Shown: one piece after another, positions 12,695-24,044 of the stretch | Numbering within the stretch: the first letter of the stretch is position 1 | Layout of the letters: each line of letters begins with the position of its first letter | Assembly (NCBI GenBank): GCA_950097015.1 | Contig: CATNEN010000008.1 | Location: 2,480,001-2,544,000 of the forward strand | Source of the DNA: Macrostomum hystrix | Taxonomy: Eukaryota; Platyhelminthes; Macrostomidae | Direction of reading: 5' to 3' | Length of the DNA stretch: 64,000 bases | The notes under the pieces: generated by a model | What the model was told of the DNA's origin: nothing | What the model saw: the letters and a program-made list of their open reading frames with translations, nothing else | Database searches by the model: none | Program-made: the position numbers and the translations under genes

Positions 12695-14683
12695 TCAGAA
12701 CACTTGGAGCTGTTGGCTTGCACCGTTCCCCGCTAATTGGACATTAAGGTTTGGCTTGAGGGCCTTGATGTACATGGCTTCAAGAATGGTCAGTTTGTAA
12801 TCTTGCCTACACGTGTCAACAACTTTGAACAGTTCAAGTGGCTCCTTATTACAACAACTATCGCAACCTAGCAAATGGTCCCGGATAGCAGAGTTTTTTA
12901 CCCAATGCTCCTTAGCCCTCGTGTACAAATGTCGTTTAGTCTTTCCCACGTAAGTGGTGCTCTGATCCACAGAACAATTGAATTGGTACACGACACCTGC
13001 AACAAGTGGCCTTGGAACACGGGATTTCAATCTGCTAACAAAACGGGAAATCTTGTCGGTGCGAAAGATGACCTTGATATCAGAGTCAAACCATTTACGG
13101 AAAATCTTTTCAAGTTGTTTCTTGAACATCATCGAAGGGATTCCAATAAATGGCAGGATAATCATGGGAGTGTTCAGGTCCTTATCTCTATCCCTGTCCC
13201 TCTGCATGCGACGATTAGTGAATTTGTTGTTCATGAACTTGTTGATGTGGTAATAAATGTAGTTTTTGGGATAGCCATTGGCACCAAAGATCCTAAGCAG
13301 TTCAAGGGTTTCAAGATGGAACATTTCCCAGGAGCTACAAATCGTAAAGGCTCTCTGAAGCATGCAACTAATGAGACCTGATTTCCATTGCCTTGGGCAC
13401 AGAGCGTCGAACCGTAACATGAGCCCAGTGAACGTAGATTTCCGGAACACACCCGTGGAGAAAACGCCCTTCTCAGCATCAACGTTAATGTCGATGTCAA
13501 GAAAAGGGAGGCGTCTGCCACCGCCTTCCACAGTGAACTTTATGTTCTCGTGGGTTGAGTTGATGGCTTTTAGAAAGTCCTCCCTCTTGGCCTCATCGTC
13601 AAAGATGGTGAAGGTGTCATCCACGTAGCGTTTGTAGAAGTGAGGGGCACATGGCAGCTTTAGCCACTCCTTCTCCCAATGGGTCATGCAAATGTTGGCA
13701 AGGGTGGGGGCCAGTGGGCTACCCATAGCACAACCATCAACCTGCCGGTAATATTTGTCCTGGAACAAGAACACCCCAGAGGTAGCGTATCCAAGCATTT
13801 TCTTGAACGTCACTTTGGAGAAAGGTGGGGGATTGTTCTGAAACACCAGATCAGCGGCCAAATCAATAGCCAACTTCAATGGGATGTTGGTGAACAGCGA
13901 CACCACATCGAAGCTGAACAGCTTGTCATTGGGATTGACGGTGTACTGATTCAAGGATTTGAGGAAGGCCCCGTTAGAGTTGACACTGGCACCCTGCTCA
14001 ATAAGGGGTTTGATCAAAGCATCAAGGTACTTCGCAAGTTCATACTCAGCCGTTCCAATCATAGAGACGATGGGTCTCAAAGGGTGGTCGGCCTTGTGAA
14101 CCTTGCAAAGACCATAGAGCTGCCCTGGCTGGCTGCCACTCGGAGACAGACGCTTGAAAATGTCAGGGCTAACGTGCGGTTTGAGATGCGTTCTCAGAAA
14201 AGATTGCAGGCTGCGTTCATTCTTAAGAATGGGATGAGACATGGTCACCTGTTCAGCGGTACCCAGGCAATGGAACTTGGTCTGATCGTGCACAATCTTG
14301 TTAAGCTTTTCCATGTAATCCGAGTTGTCGAGGATAGCAACCCCATAGCCTTTATCATAGCCAGTAATTTTGATCTGCTCATTTTCCTTGAGGCCTTTCA
14401 TCGTTTTGTGGACCAGTCTATTCCTCTTGTTCGTAACCATGTTAGTAGCTTTGGTAATGAAAGTTTCAAAGCCGGTAATGAGCCTATTCCTACAATCGGG
14501 TGGTAGGTGCAAACCATTCGTCCCAGCGTTCCTAGTACGGAGACACTTACCGGTAGCAATCTCGATCTCAGTGGCGATATGATGCTTATTGAACCGACTG
14601 GGCAGGCTTGGATTTCTAAGCCCATACTGCAGACAGTTAACTTCAGAAATGGAGAGTTGGTGACTTGACAGGTTGGTGATCAC
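12695..14683 (-). CDS. Penelope-like reverse transcriptase with GIY-YIG endonuclease (5'-truncated copy)
   Basis: A 662-codon open frame that would copy RNA into DNA and nick the target for a Penelope-like retroelement. Landmarks in order are SFDVVSLFTNIP, GCAMGSPLAPTLANI, the catalytic YVDDTF (about 13616-13627), and near the C-terminus a GIY-YIG type nuclease (TTYVGKTKRHLYTRAKEHW). The frame begins inside the arm with no upstream ATG, because the inverted-repeat border removes the N-terminal part that the other copy keeps. No stop or frameshift is seen within it. It is identical in sequence to the C-terminal 662 residues of the copy at 14780-16921. Confidence 0.9.
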   Translation of the reverse strand: MITNLSSHQLSISEVNCLQYGLRNPSLPSRFNKHHIATEIEIATGKCLRTRNAGTNGLHLPPDCRNRLITGFETFITKATNMVTNKRNRLVHKTMKGLKENEQIKITGYDKGYGVAILDNSDYMEKLNKIVHDQTKFHCLGTAEQVTMSHPILKNERSLQSFLRTHLKPHVSPDIFKRLSPSGSQPGQLYGLCKVHKADHPLRPIVSMIGTAEYELAKYLDALIKPLIEQGASVNSNGAFLKSLNQYTVNPNDKLFSFDVVSLFTNIPLKLAIDLAADLVFQNNPPPFSKVTFKKMLGYATSGVFLFQDKYYRQVDGCAMGSPLAPTLANICMTHWEKEWLKLPCAPHFYKRYVDDTFTIFDDEAKREDFLKAINSTHENIKFTVEGGGRRLPFLDIDINVDAEKGVFSTGVFRKSTFTGLMLRFDALCPRQWKSGLISCMLQRAFTICSSWEMFHLETLELLRIFGANGYPKNYIYYHINKFMNNKFTNRRMQRDRDRDKDLNTPMIILPFIGIPSMMFKKQLEKIFRKWFDSDIKVIFRTDKISRFVSRLKSRVPRPLVAGVVYQFNCSVDQSTTYVGKTKRHLYTRAKEHWVKNSAIRDHLLGCDSCCNKEPLELFKVVDTCRQDYKLTILEAMYIKALKPNLNVQLAGNGASQQLQVF

Positions 14684-14696
14684 CTTATCGACCGGT

Positions 14697-14919
14697 TACC
14701 GACCGATCACCTTATCACCTTATTCACCTTATCGAGATCGAGACAACTGCAAGAGCAACTGGAAAAACAGAAGACTCTTTTGAGATCCCAGCTCGGAGTG
14801 ATTTCTTACGCTGCTCTGTGGCACCTGGTGTCCAAGAAGACGAACGAGCAACTACAATTTGACGTCCAGAGACTCAAGAAGAAATTGTTGGGCCTGTGGA
14901 CCCAGAGACAATGTGGTTT
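14697..14919. other. Spacer between head-to-head Penelope copies
   Basis: 223 bp of which most belongs to the 5' coding part of the right copy. The left end holds short repeated pieces (cttatcacc, ttcacctta, gaccgatcac) that look like junction filler at the palindrome centre. Confidence 0.7.
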
Positions 14920-16921
14920 ACCGGTCGATAAGGTGATCACCAACCTGTCAAGTCACCAACTCTCCATTTCTGAAGTTAACTGTCTGCAGTATGGGCTTAG
15001 AAATCCAAGCCTGCCCAGTCGGTTCAATAAGCATCATATCGCCACTGAGATCGAGATTGCTACCGGTAAGTGTCTCCGTACTAGGAACGCTGGGACGAAT
15101 GGTTTGCACCTACCACCCGATTGTAGGAATAGGCTCATTACCGGCTTTGAAACTTTCATTACCAAAGCTACTAACATGGTTACGAACAAGAGGAATAGAC
15201 TGGTCCACAAAACGATGAAAGGCCTCAAGGAAAATGAGCAGATCAAAATTACTGGCTATGATAAAGGCTATGGGGTTGCTATCCTCGACAACTCGGATTA
15301 CATGGAAAAGCTTAACAAGATTGTGCACGATCAGACCAAGTTCCATTGCCTGGGTACCGCTGAACAGGTGACCATGTCTCATCCCATTCTTAAGAATGAA
15401 CGCAGCCTGCAATCTTTTCTGAGAACGCATCTCAAACCGCACGTTAGCCCTGACATTTTCAAGCGTCTGTCTCCGAGTGGCAGCCAGCCAGGGCAGCTCT
15501 ATGGTCTTTGCAAGGTTCACAAGGCCGACCACCCTTTGAGACCCATCGTCTCTATGATTGGAACGGCTGAGTATGAACTTGCGAAGTACCTTGATGCTTT
15601 GATCAAACCCCTTATTGAGCAGGGTGCCAGTGTCAACTCTAACGGGGCCTTCCTCAAATCCTTGAATCAGTACACCGTCAATCCCAATGACAAGCTGTTC
15701 AGCTTCGATGTGGTGTCGCTGTTCACCAACATCCCATTGAAGTTGGCTATTGATTTGGCCGCTGATCTGGTGTTTCAGAACAATCCCCCACCTTTCTCCA
15801 AAGTGACGTTCAAGAAAATGCTTGGATACGCTACCTCTGGGGTGTTCTTGTTCCAGGACAAATATTACCGGCAGGTTGATGGTTGTGCTATGGGTAGCCC
15901 ACTGGCCCCCACCCTTGCCAACATTTGCATGACCCATTGGGAGAAGGAGTGGCTAAAGCTGCCATGTGCCCCTCACTTCTACAAACGCTACGTGGATGAC
16001 ACCTTCACCATCTTTGACGATGAGGCCAAGAGGGAGGACTTTCTAAAAGCCATCAACTCAACCCACGAGAACATAAAGTTCACTGTGGAAGGCGGTGGCA
16101 GACGCCTCCCTTTTCTTGACATCGACATTAACGTTGATGCTGAGAAGGGCGTTTTCTCCACGGGTGTGTTCCGGAAATCTACGTTCACTGGGCTCATGTT
16201 ACGGTTCGACGCTCTGTGCCCAAGGCAATGGAAATCAGGTCTCATTAGTTGCATGCTTCAGAGAGCCTTTACGATTTGTAGCTCCTGGGAAATGTTCCAT
16301 CTTGAAACCCTTGAACTGCTTAGGATCTTTGGTGCCAATGGCTATCCCAAAAACTACATTTATTACCACATCAACAAGTTCATGAACAACAAATTCACTA
16401 ATCGTCGCATGCAGAGGGACAGGGATAGAGATAAGGACCTGAACACTCCCATGATTATCCTGCCATTTATTGGAATCCCTTCGATGATGTTCAAGAAACA
16501 ACTTGAAAAGATTTTCCGTAAATGGTTTGACTCTGATATCAAGGTCATCTTTCGCACCGACAAGATTTCCCGTTTTGTTAGCAGATTGAAATCCCGTGTT
16601 CCAAGGCCACTTGTTGCAGGTGTCGTGTACCAATTCAATTGTTCTGTGGATCAGAGCACCACTTACGTGGGAAAGACTAAACGACATTTGTACACGAGGG
16701 CTAAGGAGCATTGGGTAAAAAACTCTGCTATCCGGGACCATTTGCTAGGTTGCGATAGTTGTTGTAATAAGGAGCCACTTGAACTGTTCAAAGTTGTTGA
16801 CACGTGTAGGCAAGATTACAAACTGACCATTCTTGAAGCCATGTACATCAAGGCCCTCAAGCCAAACCTTAATGTCCAATTAGCGGGGAACGGTGCAAGC
16901 CAACAGCTCCAAGTGTTCTGA
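14780..16921 (+). CDS. Penelope-like reverse transcriptase with GIY-YIG endonuclease
   Basis: A 713-residue open frame, longer than the left copy by an N-terminal helical segment (EQLEKQKTLLRSQL and LQFDVQRLKKKLLGLW). The frame stays open upstream through the spacer to about 14693, so the true start is uncertain and the 5' end is probably truncated at the palindrome centre. The RT core includes FDVVSLFTNIP near residue 309 and YVDDTF near 403. The GIY-YIG domain starts near 627 and is followed by a Cys-containing HLLGCDSCC segment. Penelope-like elements use this RT-nuclease combination. The frame looks intact, suggesting a young insertion. Confidence 0.92.
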   Translation: MRSQLGVISYAALWHLVSKKTNEQLQFDVQRLKKKLLGLWTQRQCGLPVDKVITNLSSHQLSISEVNCLQYGLRNPSLPSRFNKHHIATEIEIATGKCLRTRNAGTNGLHLPPDCRNRLITGFETFITKATNMVTNKRNRLVHKTMKGLKENEQIKITGYDKGYGVAILDNSDYMEKLNKIVHDQTKFHCLGTAEQVTMSHPILKNERSLQSFLRTHLKPHVSPDIFKRLSPSGSQPGQLYGLCKVHKADHPLRPIVSMIGTAEYELAKYLDALIKPLIEQGASVNSNGAFLKSLNQYTVNPNDKLFSFDVVSLFTNIPLKLAIDLAADLVFQNNPPPFSKVTFKKMLGYATSGVFLFQDKYYRQVDGCAMGSPLAPTLANICMTHWEKEWLKLPCAPHFYKRYVDDTFTIFDDEAKREDFLKAINSTHENIKFTVEGGGRRLPFLDIDINVDAEKGVFSTGVFRKSTFTGLMLRFDALCPRQWKSGLISCMLQRAFTICSSWEMFHLETLELLRIFGANGYPKNYIYYHINKFMNNKFTNRRMQRDRDRDKDLNTPMIILPFIGIPSMMFKKQLEKIFRKWFDSDIKVIFRTDKISRFVSRLKSRVPRPLVAGVVYQFNCSVDQSTTYVGKTKRHLYTRAKEHWVKNSAIRDHLLGCDSCCNKEPLELFKVVDTCRQDYKLTILEAMYIKALKPNLNVQLAGNGASQQLQVF

Positions 16922-16989
16922 TGTATGAGGCACGCTCTCTCTCTGAGTTGTGTGTGCGCTCCTCTCCAACCTCTGGTTCGCCTTTTGAC

Positions 16990-17150
16990 CTGCCCATCGG
17001 ACTTTATCTCACAATGTACAATAACCTTTTAAACACCTACGTTTTCGTTTCTCAATAAATCGACCCTGTCCATCGGACTTTAACTCACAATGTGCAACAA
17101 CCTACTTTTAAATACCAGTGTTTTCGTTTTCAATAAATCGACCCTGACGA
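16990..17150 (+). repeat. Penelope 3' sub-repeats with AATAAA
   Basis: Two related units of about 95-100 bp. Each has catcggactttatctcacaa or a close variant, a ttttaaa stretch, gttttcgtttt and caataaatcgaccctg. Each unit carries AATAAA (17054-17059 and 17132-17137), which could act as a poly(A) signal. The second unit runs into the hammerhead-like core. Confidence 0.7.
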
Positions 17151-17185
17151 TGTCCGCTTAGGACGAAAAGCTTCGGCACTTTAAA
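17125..17185 (+). ncRNA. Hammerhead-ribozyme-like core in Penelope 3' end (right copy)
   Basis: CTGACGA at 17144-17150, stem II TGTCC/GGAC closing a GCTTA loop, then GAAA at 17165-17168 and agcttcggc downstream. It is the exact mirror of the minus-strand copy. A third copy (CTGACGA at 22991-22997) lies in the direct duplication. Stems I and III are not settled. Confidence 0.5.
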
Positions 17186-17246
17186 CTTATGTTGGCAATT
17201 TCATTTCTTTTCCTGTTGCTTATAAAGCGAGTTACCTTACCAGAAC

Positions 17247-17895
17247 TCCTACTACTACTCCTACTACTACTACTACTACTACTCCTACTACTGCTACTAC
17301 TCCTACTGCTACTACTCCTACTACTACTCCTACTACTACTACTACTACTACTCCTACTACTGCTACTACTCCTACTGCTACTACTCCTACTACTACTCCT
17401 ACTACTACTACTACTACTACTCCTACTACTGCTACTACTCCTACTGCTACTACTCCTACTACTACTCCTACTACTACTACTACTACTACTCCTACTACAG
17501 CTACTACTCCTACTACTACTACTACTGCTCCTACTACTGCTACTACTCCTACTGCTACTACTCCTACTACTACTACTACTGCTACTACTACTACTGCTCC
17601 TACTACTGCTACTACTCCTACTGCTACTACTCCTACTACTACTACTACTGCTACTACTACTACTGCTCCTACTACTGCTACTACTCCTACTGCTACTACT
17701 CCTACTACTACTACTACTGCTCCTACTACTGCTACTACTCCTACTACTACTACTCCTATTACTACTACTACTGCTCTTACTACTGCTACTACTCCTACTG
17801 CTACTACTACTCCTACTACTATTACTACTCTGCTACTACTCCTCCTACTACTACTACTGCTCCTACTACTGCTACTACTCCTACTGCTACTACTC

Positions 17896-17931
<36 letters not shown>

Positions 17932-18154
17932 CTACTACTACTACTACTCCTACTACTACTGCTACTACTACTCCTACTGCTACTACTACTCCTACCACTA
18001 CTACTACTACCACTACTACTACTACTCCTACTACTACTCCTACTACTACTCCTACTACTCCTACTACTACTACCACTACTACTACTACTCCTACTACTAC
18101 TACTACTGCTACTACTACTCCTACTACTACTACTACTCCTATTACTACTACTCG

Positions 18155-18197
<43 letters not shown>

Positions 18198-18210
18198 GCT
18201 ACTACTACAA
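17247..18210. repeat. ACT/CTA trinucleotide array
   Basis: About 0.96 kb of the same trinucleotide array, directly beside the right end of the Penelope palindrome. It has the same strand orientation as the array on the left side, so the palindrome sits within or between ACT tracts without inverting them. Confidence 0.97.
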
Positions 18211-18835
18211 ATAATATACTAAAGGCTAAAATGACTAAAACTTTGCTCAAAACTGCAGAGATGCGCAGGACAATGGCTGGTGCTGTTGTAGGCATAGACA
18301 ACGTCGTAGTGTCAACTTTGTCAATCGTCACATCATGGCTCCCATCCAGGCGATTTTCTCAAAGCACAGGTAGTCACAGGTAGCTAATGATCTGAAAGTA
18401 GCAGCTATACGAGCTCGTACAGAACTATACTTTTCAGTTGAATTGGGAAACATGATACTGATCTAGCCTCAACTAATTCTTGTTAACAAACCTTTTCATA
18501 ACACCTTGACAACAGAAAGTCCATCAGGAAACCCAAAGCTAACCCAAAATCACACATTTAAGAAAAAACTAAACCTTTCATTTTTTTACTGAAGTAGTGT
18601 TGACAACTCGAAGTCCTTCTACAAGTAACACTTTATTTCATTACAACTTTTCAACTGTTCGGATTGCAATCCTTAGTTTCCATTGTCTAATGTTATTAAC
18701 AGAGTGCGTTTGCTTTTGCCACCGCAGCCCTCGTGCAAATGTAGCAGCCGTTCTCGCTGTGCGGTTTCTAATTGCCCTAATTTCTATTATTTGTACTTTG
18801 GTCTCACGTGAGTGACGTGTTACCTTGGTAGCTGA

Positions 18836-18940
18836 ATGTGCCCGAGCGGTAAGGCACTCCCTAATATTCTAATTCCAGTCTTCCGGGGCTTTGCGCGGTG
18901 GATTGAAGTTGCCCAGTAGTCACGATCAGTAGACTGGAGG
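18836..18940 (+). mobile_element. tRNA-derived SINE-like fragment
   Basis: tgcccgagcggtaaggca resembles the A box of a Leu/Ser-type tRNA, and ggattgaagttgccc about 70 bp later resembles a degraded B box. No clear acceptor stem is present. An identical copy is at 24683-24787 in the second duplication unit. Confidence 0.35.
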
Positions 18941-19120
18941 GGTGAGAATTCCTTCTTAATACAGTCGGGAATTGCATATTTATACCTTACTGATCATACA
19001 TTACGTATGATTTCAGTATAGTTACTAGCAAGTTTTGCCCCCCTTCGGGGAGCAGAAATACTTTTAATTCGTCTAGTATATACTTTTTAGCAGCTGAATT
19101 TACAGCTTTTTAAAGCTACA

Positions 19121-20735
19121 ATGAACCCCCAGTTGACAATGATCCCCCAGTTGACAATGATCCCCCAGTTGACAATGAACCCCCAGTTGACAATGAACCC
19201 CCAGTTGACAACGATCCCCCAGTTGACAATGATCCCCCATTTGACAATGATCCCCCAGTTGACAATGATCCCACAGTTGACAATGATCCCCCAGTTCACA
19301 ATGATCACCCAGTTGATGATGATCCCCCAGTTGATGATGATCCCCCAGTTGAAAATGATCCCCCAGTTGACAATGATCCCCCAGTTGACAATGATCCCAC
19401 AGTTGACAATGATCCCCCAGTTGACAAAGATCCCCCAGTTGACAATGATCACCCAGTTGATGATGATCCCCCAGTTGATGATGATCCCCCAGTTGAAAAT
19501 GATCCCCCAGTTGACAATGATCCCCCAGTTGACAATGATCCCCCAGTTGACAATGATCCCCCAGTTAACAAAGATCCCCCAGTTCACAATGATCCCCCAG
19601 TTGATGAAGTCTCCCCATTGATGATGATCCCCAGTTAACAATGTTCCTCCATTTGACAATGTTCCCCCAGTTGACAATGATCCCCCAGTTGATGATGATC
19701 ACCCAGTTGACAATGATCCCCCAGTTGACAATGATCCCCCAGTTGACAATGATCCCCCAGTTGACAATGATCCCCCAGTTGATGATGATCCCCCAGTTGA
19801 AAATGATCCCCCAGTTGACAATGATCCCACAGTTGACAATGATCCCCCAGTTGACAATGATCCCCCAGTTGATGAAGTCTCCCCATTGATGATGATTCCT
19901 AGTTAACAATGTTCCTCCAGTTGACAATGTTCCCCCAGTTGACAATGATCCCCCAGTTGATGATGATCACCCAGTTGACAATGATCCCCCAGTTGACAAT
20001 GATCCCCCAGTTGACAATGATCCCGCCGGTTGACAATGATCCCACAGTTGACAATAATCCCGCCGGTTGACAATGATCCCACAGTTCACAATGATCCCCC
20101 AGTTGATGAAGTCTCCCCATTGATGATGATTCCTAGTTAACAATGTTCCTCCAGTTGACAATGTTCCCCCAGTTGACAATGATCCCCCAGTTGATGATGA
20201 TCACCCAGTTGACAATGATCCCCCAGTTGACAATGATCCCGCCGGTTGACAATGATCCCACAGTTGACAATGATCCCACAGTATACAATGATCCCCCAGT
20301 TGACAAAGATCCCCCAGTTCACAATGATCCCCCAGTTGACAAAGATCCCCCAGTTCTCAATGATCCCCCAGTTGATGATGCTCCCCAGTTGATGATGATT
20401 CCCCAGTTGACAATTATCCCCCAGTTGACCATTACCCCCCAGTTGACAATGATCTCTCAGTTCACAATGACCCCCCAGTTGACAATGATCCCCCAGTTGA
20501 CAATGAACCCCCAGTTGACAATGAACCCCCAGTTGACAAAGAACCCCCAGTTGACAATGATCCCCCATTTGACAATGATCCCCCAGTTGACAATGATCCC
20601 CCAGTTGACAATGATCCCCCAGTTGACAATGATCCCCCAGTTGACAATGATCCCCCAGTCGACAATTATCCCCCAGTTTACCATGATCCCCCAGTTCACC
20701 ATGATCCCCATTTTGATGATGACTCCCCAGTTGAC
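19121..20735. repeat. 18-bp satellite (element A)
   Basis: About 88 units of cccagttgacaatgatcc with ttgatgatg, ttcacaatg and cgccggttg variants. Two sub-blocks ending in gatgaagtctccccattgat recur, showing amplification of longer segments. The period is a multiple of three, so PQLTMI-type frames are open; they are not genes. Confidence 0.96.
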
Positions 20736-20759
20736 GTTGATTTTTCAAACGCTGGGTTA

Positions 20760-21810
20760 GCCAAGATTCAAACTCAGGTTTCGCCATGTTTTAAACCCTG
20801 GTGGGCTATGATTCAAACTCTCGTTTTGCCATGATTCAGACTCTGGTTGGCTATGATTCAAACTCTGGTTTAGCCAAGATTCAAACTCTGGTTTTGCCAT
20901 GATTCAGACGCTGGTTTAGCCATGATTCAAACTCTGGTTTAGCCATGATCCAGACTCTGGTTTAGCCTTGATTCAGACTCTGGTTTAGCCATGATTCAGA
21001 CTCTGGTTTAGCCATGATTCAGACTCTGGTTTAGCCATGATTCAGACTCTGGTTTAGCCATGATTCAGACTCTGGTTTAGCCATGATTCAGACTCTGGTT
21101 TAGCCATGATTCAGACTCTGGTTTAGCCATGATTCAGACTCTGGTTTAGCCTTGATTCAGACTCTGGTTTAGCCATGATTAAGACTCTGGTGTAGCCATG
21201 ATTCAGACTCTGGTTTAGCCTTGATTCAGACTCTGGTTTAGCCATGATTCAGACTCTGGTGTAGCCATGATTCAGACTCTGGTTTAGCCATGATTCAGAC
21301 TCTGGTTTAGCCTTGATTCAGACTCTGGTTTAGCCATGATTAAGACTCTGGTGTAGCCATGATTCAGACTCTGGTTTAGCCATGATTCAGACTCTGGTTT
21401 AGCCATGATTCAGACTCTGGTTTAGCCTTGATTCAGACTCTGGTTTAGCCATGATTCAGACTCTGGTTTAGCCATGATTAAGACTCTGGTGTAGCCATGA
21501 TTCAGACTCTGGTTTAGCCATGATTCAGACTCTGGTTTAGCCATGATTCAGACTCTGGTTTAGCCATGATTCAGACTCTGGTTTAGCCATGATTCAGACT
21601 CTGGTTTAGCCATGATTCAGACTCTGGTTTAGCCATGATTCAGACTCTGGTTTAGCCATGATTAAGACTCTGGTGTAGCCATGATTCAAGATCTGGTTTA
21701 GCCATGATTCAAACTCTGGTTTAGCCATGATTTAAACTCTGGTTTAGCCATGATTCAAACTCTGGTTTAGCCATAATTCAAACCCTGGTTTAACCATGAT
21801 TCAAAATCTG
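20760..21810. repeat. 23-bp satellite (element A)
   Basis: About 45 units of gtttagccatgattcagact plus ctg. Variants are gccttgatt, gattaagac and gtgtagcc. It lies between the 18-bp satellite and the 5' block of the element. Confidence 0.96.
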
Positions 21811-22009
21811 GTTTCCAAAATTAAAATTAAAAAATTTGCTTTGCATCCATCACTACTGACTGAAAATTATTTTAAATATTTGACGCAGTGCAGATTTGGT
21901 TTAGTTTAGTCTGGTTTAGTCATGATTAAAACTCTGGGTTAGCCTTGATTCAAACTCGGGATTAGCCATGATTCAAACTCTGGGTTGGCATAAGGGAATT
22001 AAAAATTTC

Positions 22010-22095
22010 CCACTTTGACGCAGTGCAGAGTCGAACCAAGGACACTTCGCCTTGCCTAGCCTAACCTATTCCTAGTGCCTACACATCGGCTATTC
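22010..22095 (-). mobile_element. tRNA-like segment within the Helitron-like body
   Basis: On the minus strand gccgatgtgtaggcactagg is followed about 40 bases later by ggttcgactctgc, a good B-box (GGTTCGA). The A box is weak. The same segment occurs at 27857-27942 and, diverged, at 32310-32385, so it travels with the element. Confidence 0.3.
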
Positions 22096-23093
22096 CTTAT
22101 TATTAGCCTTATAAAATGAATTCTCAAAGTTCTGGCTTTGTACAAATAGAGTACACTTATAGGTTCTGTCCAGATCGTGCAGGCTTCTAACTCAGTCAGC
22201 TAGGGAGTGTTGCGCAAGTTGACGATGCAATTCCAATTTAGCGGCAGTCAGTGAAATTCTGACATGGGTGTGAAAAGATGTGATGCAATCTATTTATAAA
22301 TAAATTCGCACTGACTGTCTCGCCAGTGGGGTTGACACAGTGAAATTCTTATCAGTGTACTCACTTTTAACAAAACTGGCCCTGATGCAATCATTAAAAT
22401 TGGCAGTGGTGTGCACGTTGACAAAACTGGCTCTGATTGAATGCATTAAAAATCCTATCTAAAACAGTTTTTCGAATATTTAATCCCTTTAGCAATAAAT
22501 TTAAGCTTAATAAAAATACGTGTATAATTGTCCCCATAATTGGCATCTTTTGGTGAAAAATAGTGAAAATCGGTTAAGCCGTTTTTGAGAAAATCGATCG
22601 CGCATACATATATATATATAGATAGTTTTCATCTTTAGTTATACATCATTATACATCATCATACATACATCATCATTATACATTTAGTTGTACATCAAGG
22701 CCCTCAAGCCAAACCTTAATGTCCAATTAGCGGGGAACGGTGCAAGCCAACAGCTCCAAGTGTTCTGATGTATGAGGCACGCTCTCTCTCTGAGTTGTGT
22801 GTGCGCTCCTCTCCAACCTCTGGTTCGCCTTTTGACCTGCCCATCGGACTTTATCTCACAATGTACAATAACCTTTTAAACACCTACGTTTTCGTTTCTC
22901 AATAAATCGACCCTGTCCATCGGACTTTAACTCACAATGTGCAACAACCTACTTTTAAATACCAGTGTTTTCGTTTTCAATAAATCGACCCTGACGATGT
23001 CCGCTTAGGACGAAAAGCTTCGGCACTTTAAACTTATGTTGGCAATTTCATTTCTTTTCCTGTTGCTTATAAAGCGAGTTACCTTACCAGAAC

Positions 23094-23742
23094 TCCTACT
23101 ACTACTCCTACTACTACTACTACTACTACTCCTACTACTGCTACTACTCCTACTGCTACTACTCCTACTACTACTCCTACTACTACTACTACTACTACTC
23201 CTACTACTGCTACTACTCCTACTGCTACTACTCCTACTACTACTCCTACTACTACTACTACTACTACTCCTACTACTGCTACTACTCCTACTGCTACTAC
23301 TCCTACTACTACTCCTACTACTACTACTACTACTACTCCTACTACAGCTACTACTCCTACTACTACTACTACTGCTCCTACTACTGCTACTACTCCTACT
23401 GCTACTACTCCTACTACTACTACTACTGCTACTACTACTACTGCTCCTACTACTGCTACTACTCCTACTGCTACTACTCCTACTACTACTACTACTGCTA
23501 CTACTACTACTGCTCCTACTACTGCTACTACTCCTACTGCTACTACTCCTACTACTACTACTACTGCTCCTACTACTGCTACTACTCCTACTACTACTAC
23601 TCCTATTACTACTACTACTGCTCTTACTACTGCTACTACTCCTACTGCTACTACTACTCCTACTACTATTACTACTCTGCTACTACTCCTCCTACTACTA
23701 CTACTGCTCCTACTACTGCTACTACTCCTACTGCTACTACTC

Positions 23743-23778
<36 letters not shown>

Positions 23779-24001
23779 CTACTACTACTACTACTCCTAC
23801 TACTACTGCTACTACTACTCCTACTGCTACTACTACTCCTACCACTACTACTACTACCACTACTACTACTACTCCTACTACTACTCCTACTACTACTCCT
23901 ACTACTCCTACTACTACTACCACTACTACTACTACTCCTACTACTACTACTACTGCTACTACTACTCCTACTACTACTACTACTCCTATTACTACTACTC
24001 G

Positions 24002-24044
<43 letters not shown>

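Larger units (their letters stand above)
12402..14696. repeat. Left arm of 2295-bp inverted repeat
   Basis: This is the reverse complement of 14920-17214. The outer end is aggaaaagaaatgaaattgc and the inner end is at the accggt motif near 14691. The encoded 662-residue frames in the two arms are identical as listed, so the arms are near-perfect. The spacer is 14697-14919. Confidence 0.92.
14920..17214. repeat. Right arm of 2295-bp inverted repeat
   Basis: The mirror image of 12402-14696. Mapping is exact (paired coordinates sum to 29616). It contains almost all the right Penelope frame plus the 3' non-coding end with two related sub-repeats and the hammerhead-like core. Confidence 0.92.
16842..22643. 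repeat. Direct duplication of about 5.8 kb, first unit
   Basis: Matches 22689-28490 at a constant offset of 5847 bp. It contains the last codons and 3' end of the right Penelope copy, an ACT array, a SINE-like stretch and a minus-strand Helitron-like element with two satellites. Every stretch and translated frame I compared is identical. The right border is 4-5 bases short of the Helitron-like 5' terminus. A 45-bp catcattatacat-type filler (22644-22688) separates the units. Confidence 0.9.
19025..22643 (-). mobile_element. Helitron-like element A (satellite-bearing, 5' end trimmed)
   Basis: Read on the minus strand, the 5' block carries aaacggcttaaccgattttc. It is followed by a 23-bp satellite, then an 18-bp satellite, then the 3' end. 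The 3' end has a small GC hairpin (CCCC-GAA-GGGG) about 10 bases before CTAG (19025-19028), and the next base is T. A 3' hairpin plus CTRR ending and insertion between A and T are Helitron marks. There is no Rep/helicase gene, so it is non-autonomous. The first 4-5 bases of the 5' terminus are missing. Confidence 0.6.

Noticed and set aside
13679..15937. 275-, 168- and 96-residue frames antisense to the Penelope frames
   Set aside because: They mirror the reverse transcriptase coding sequence in both arms and carry no recognisable domain.
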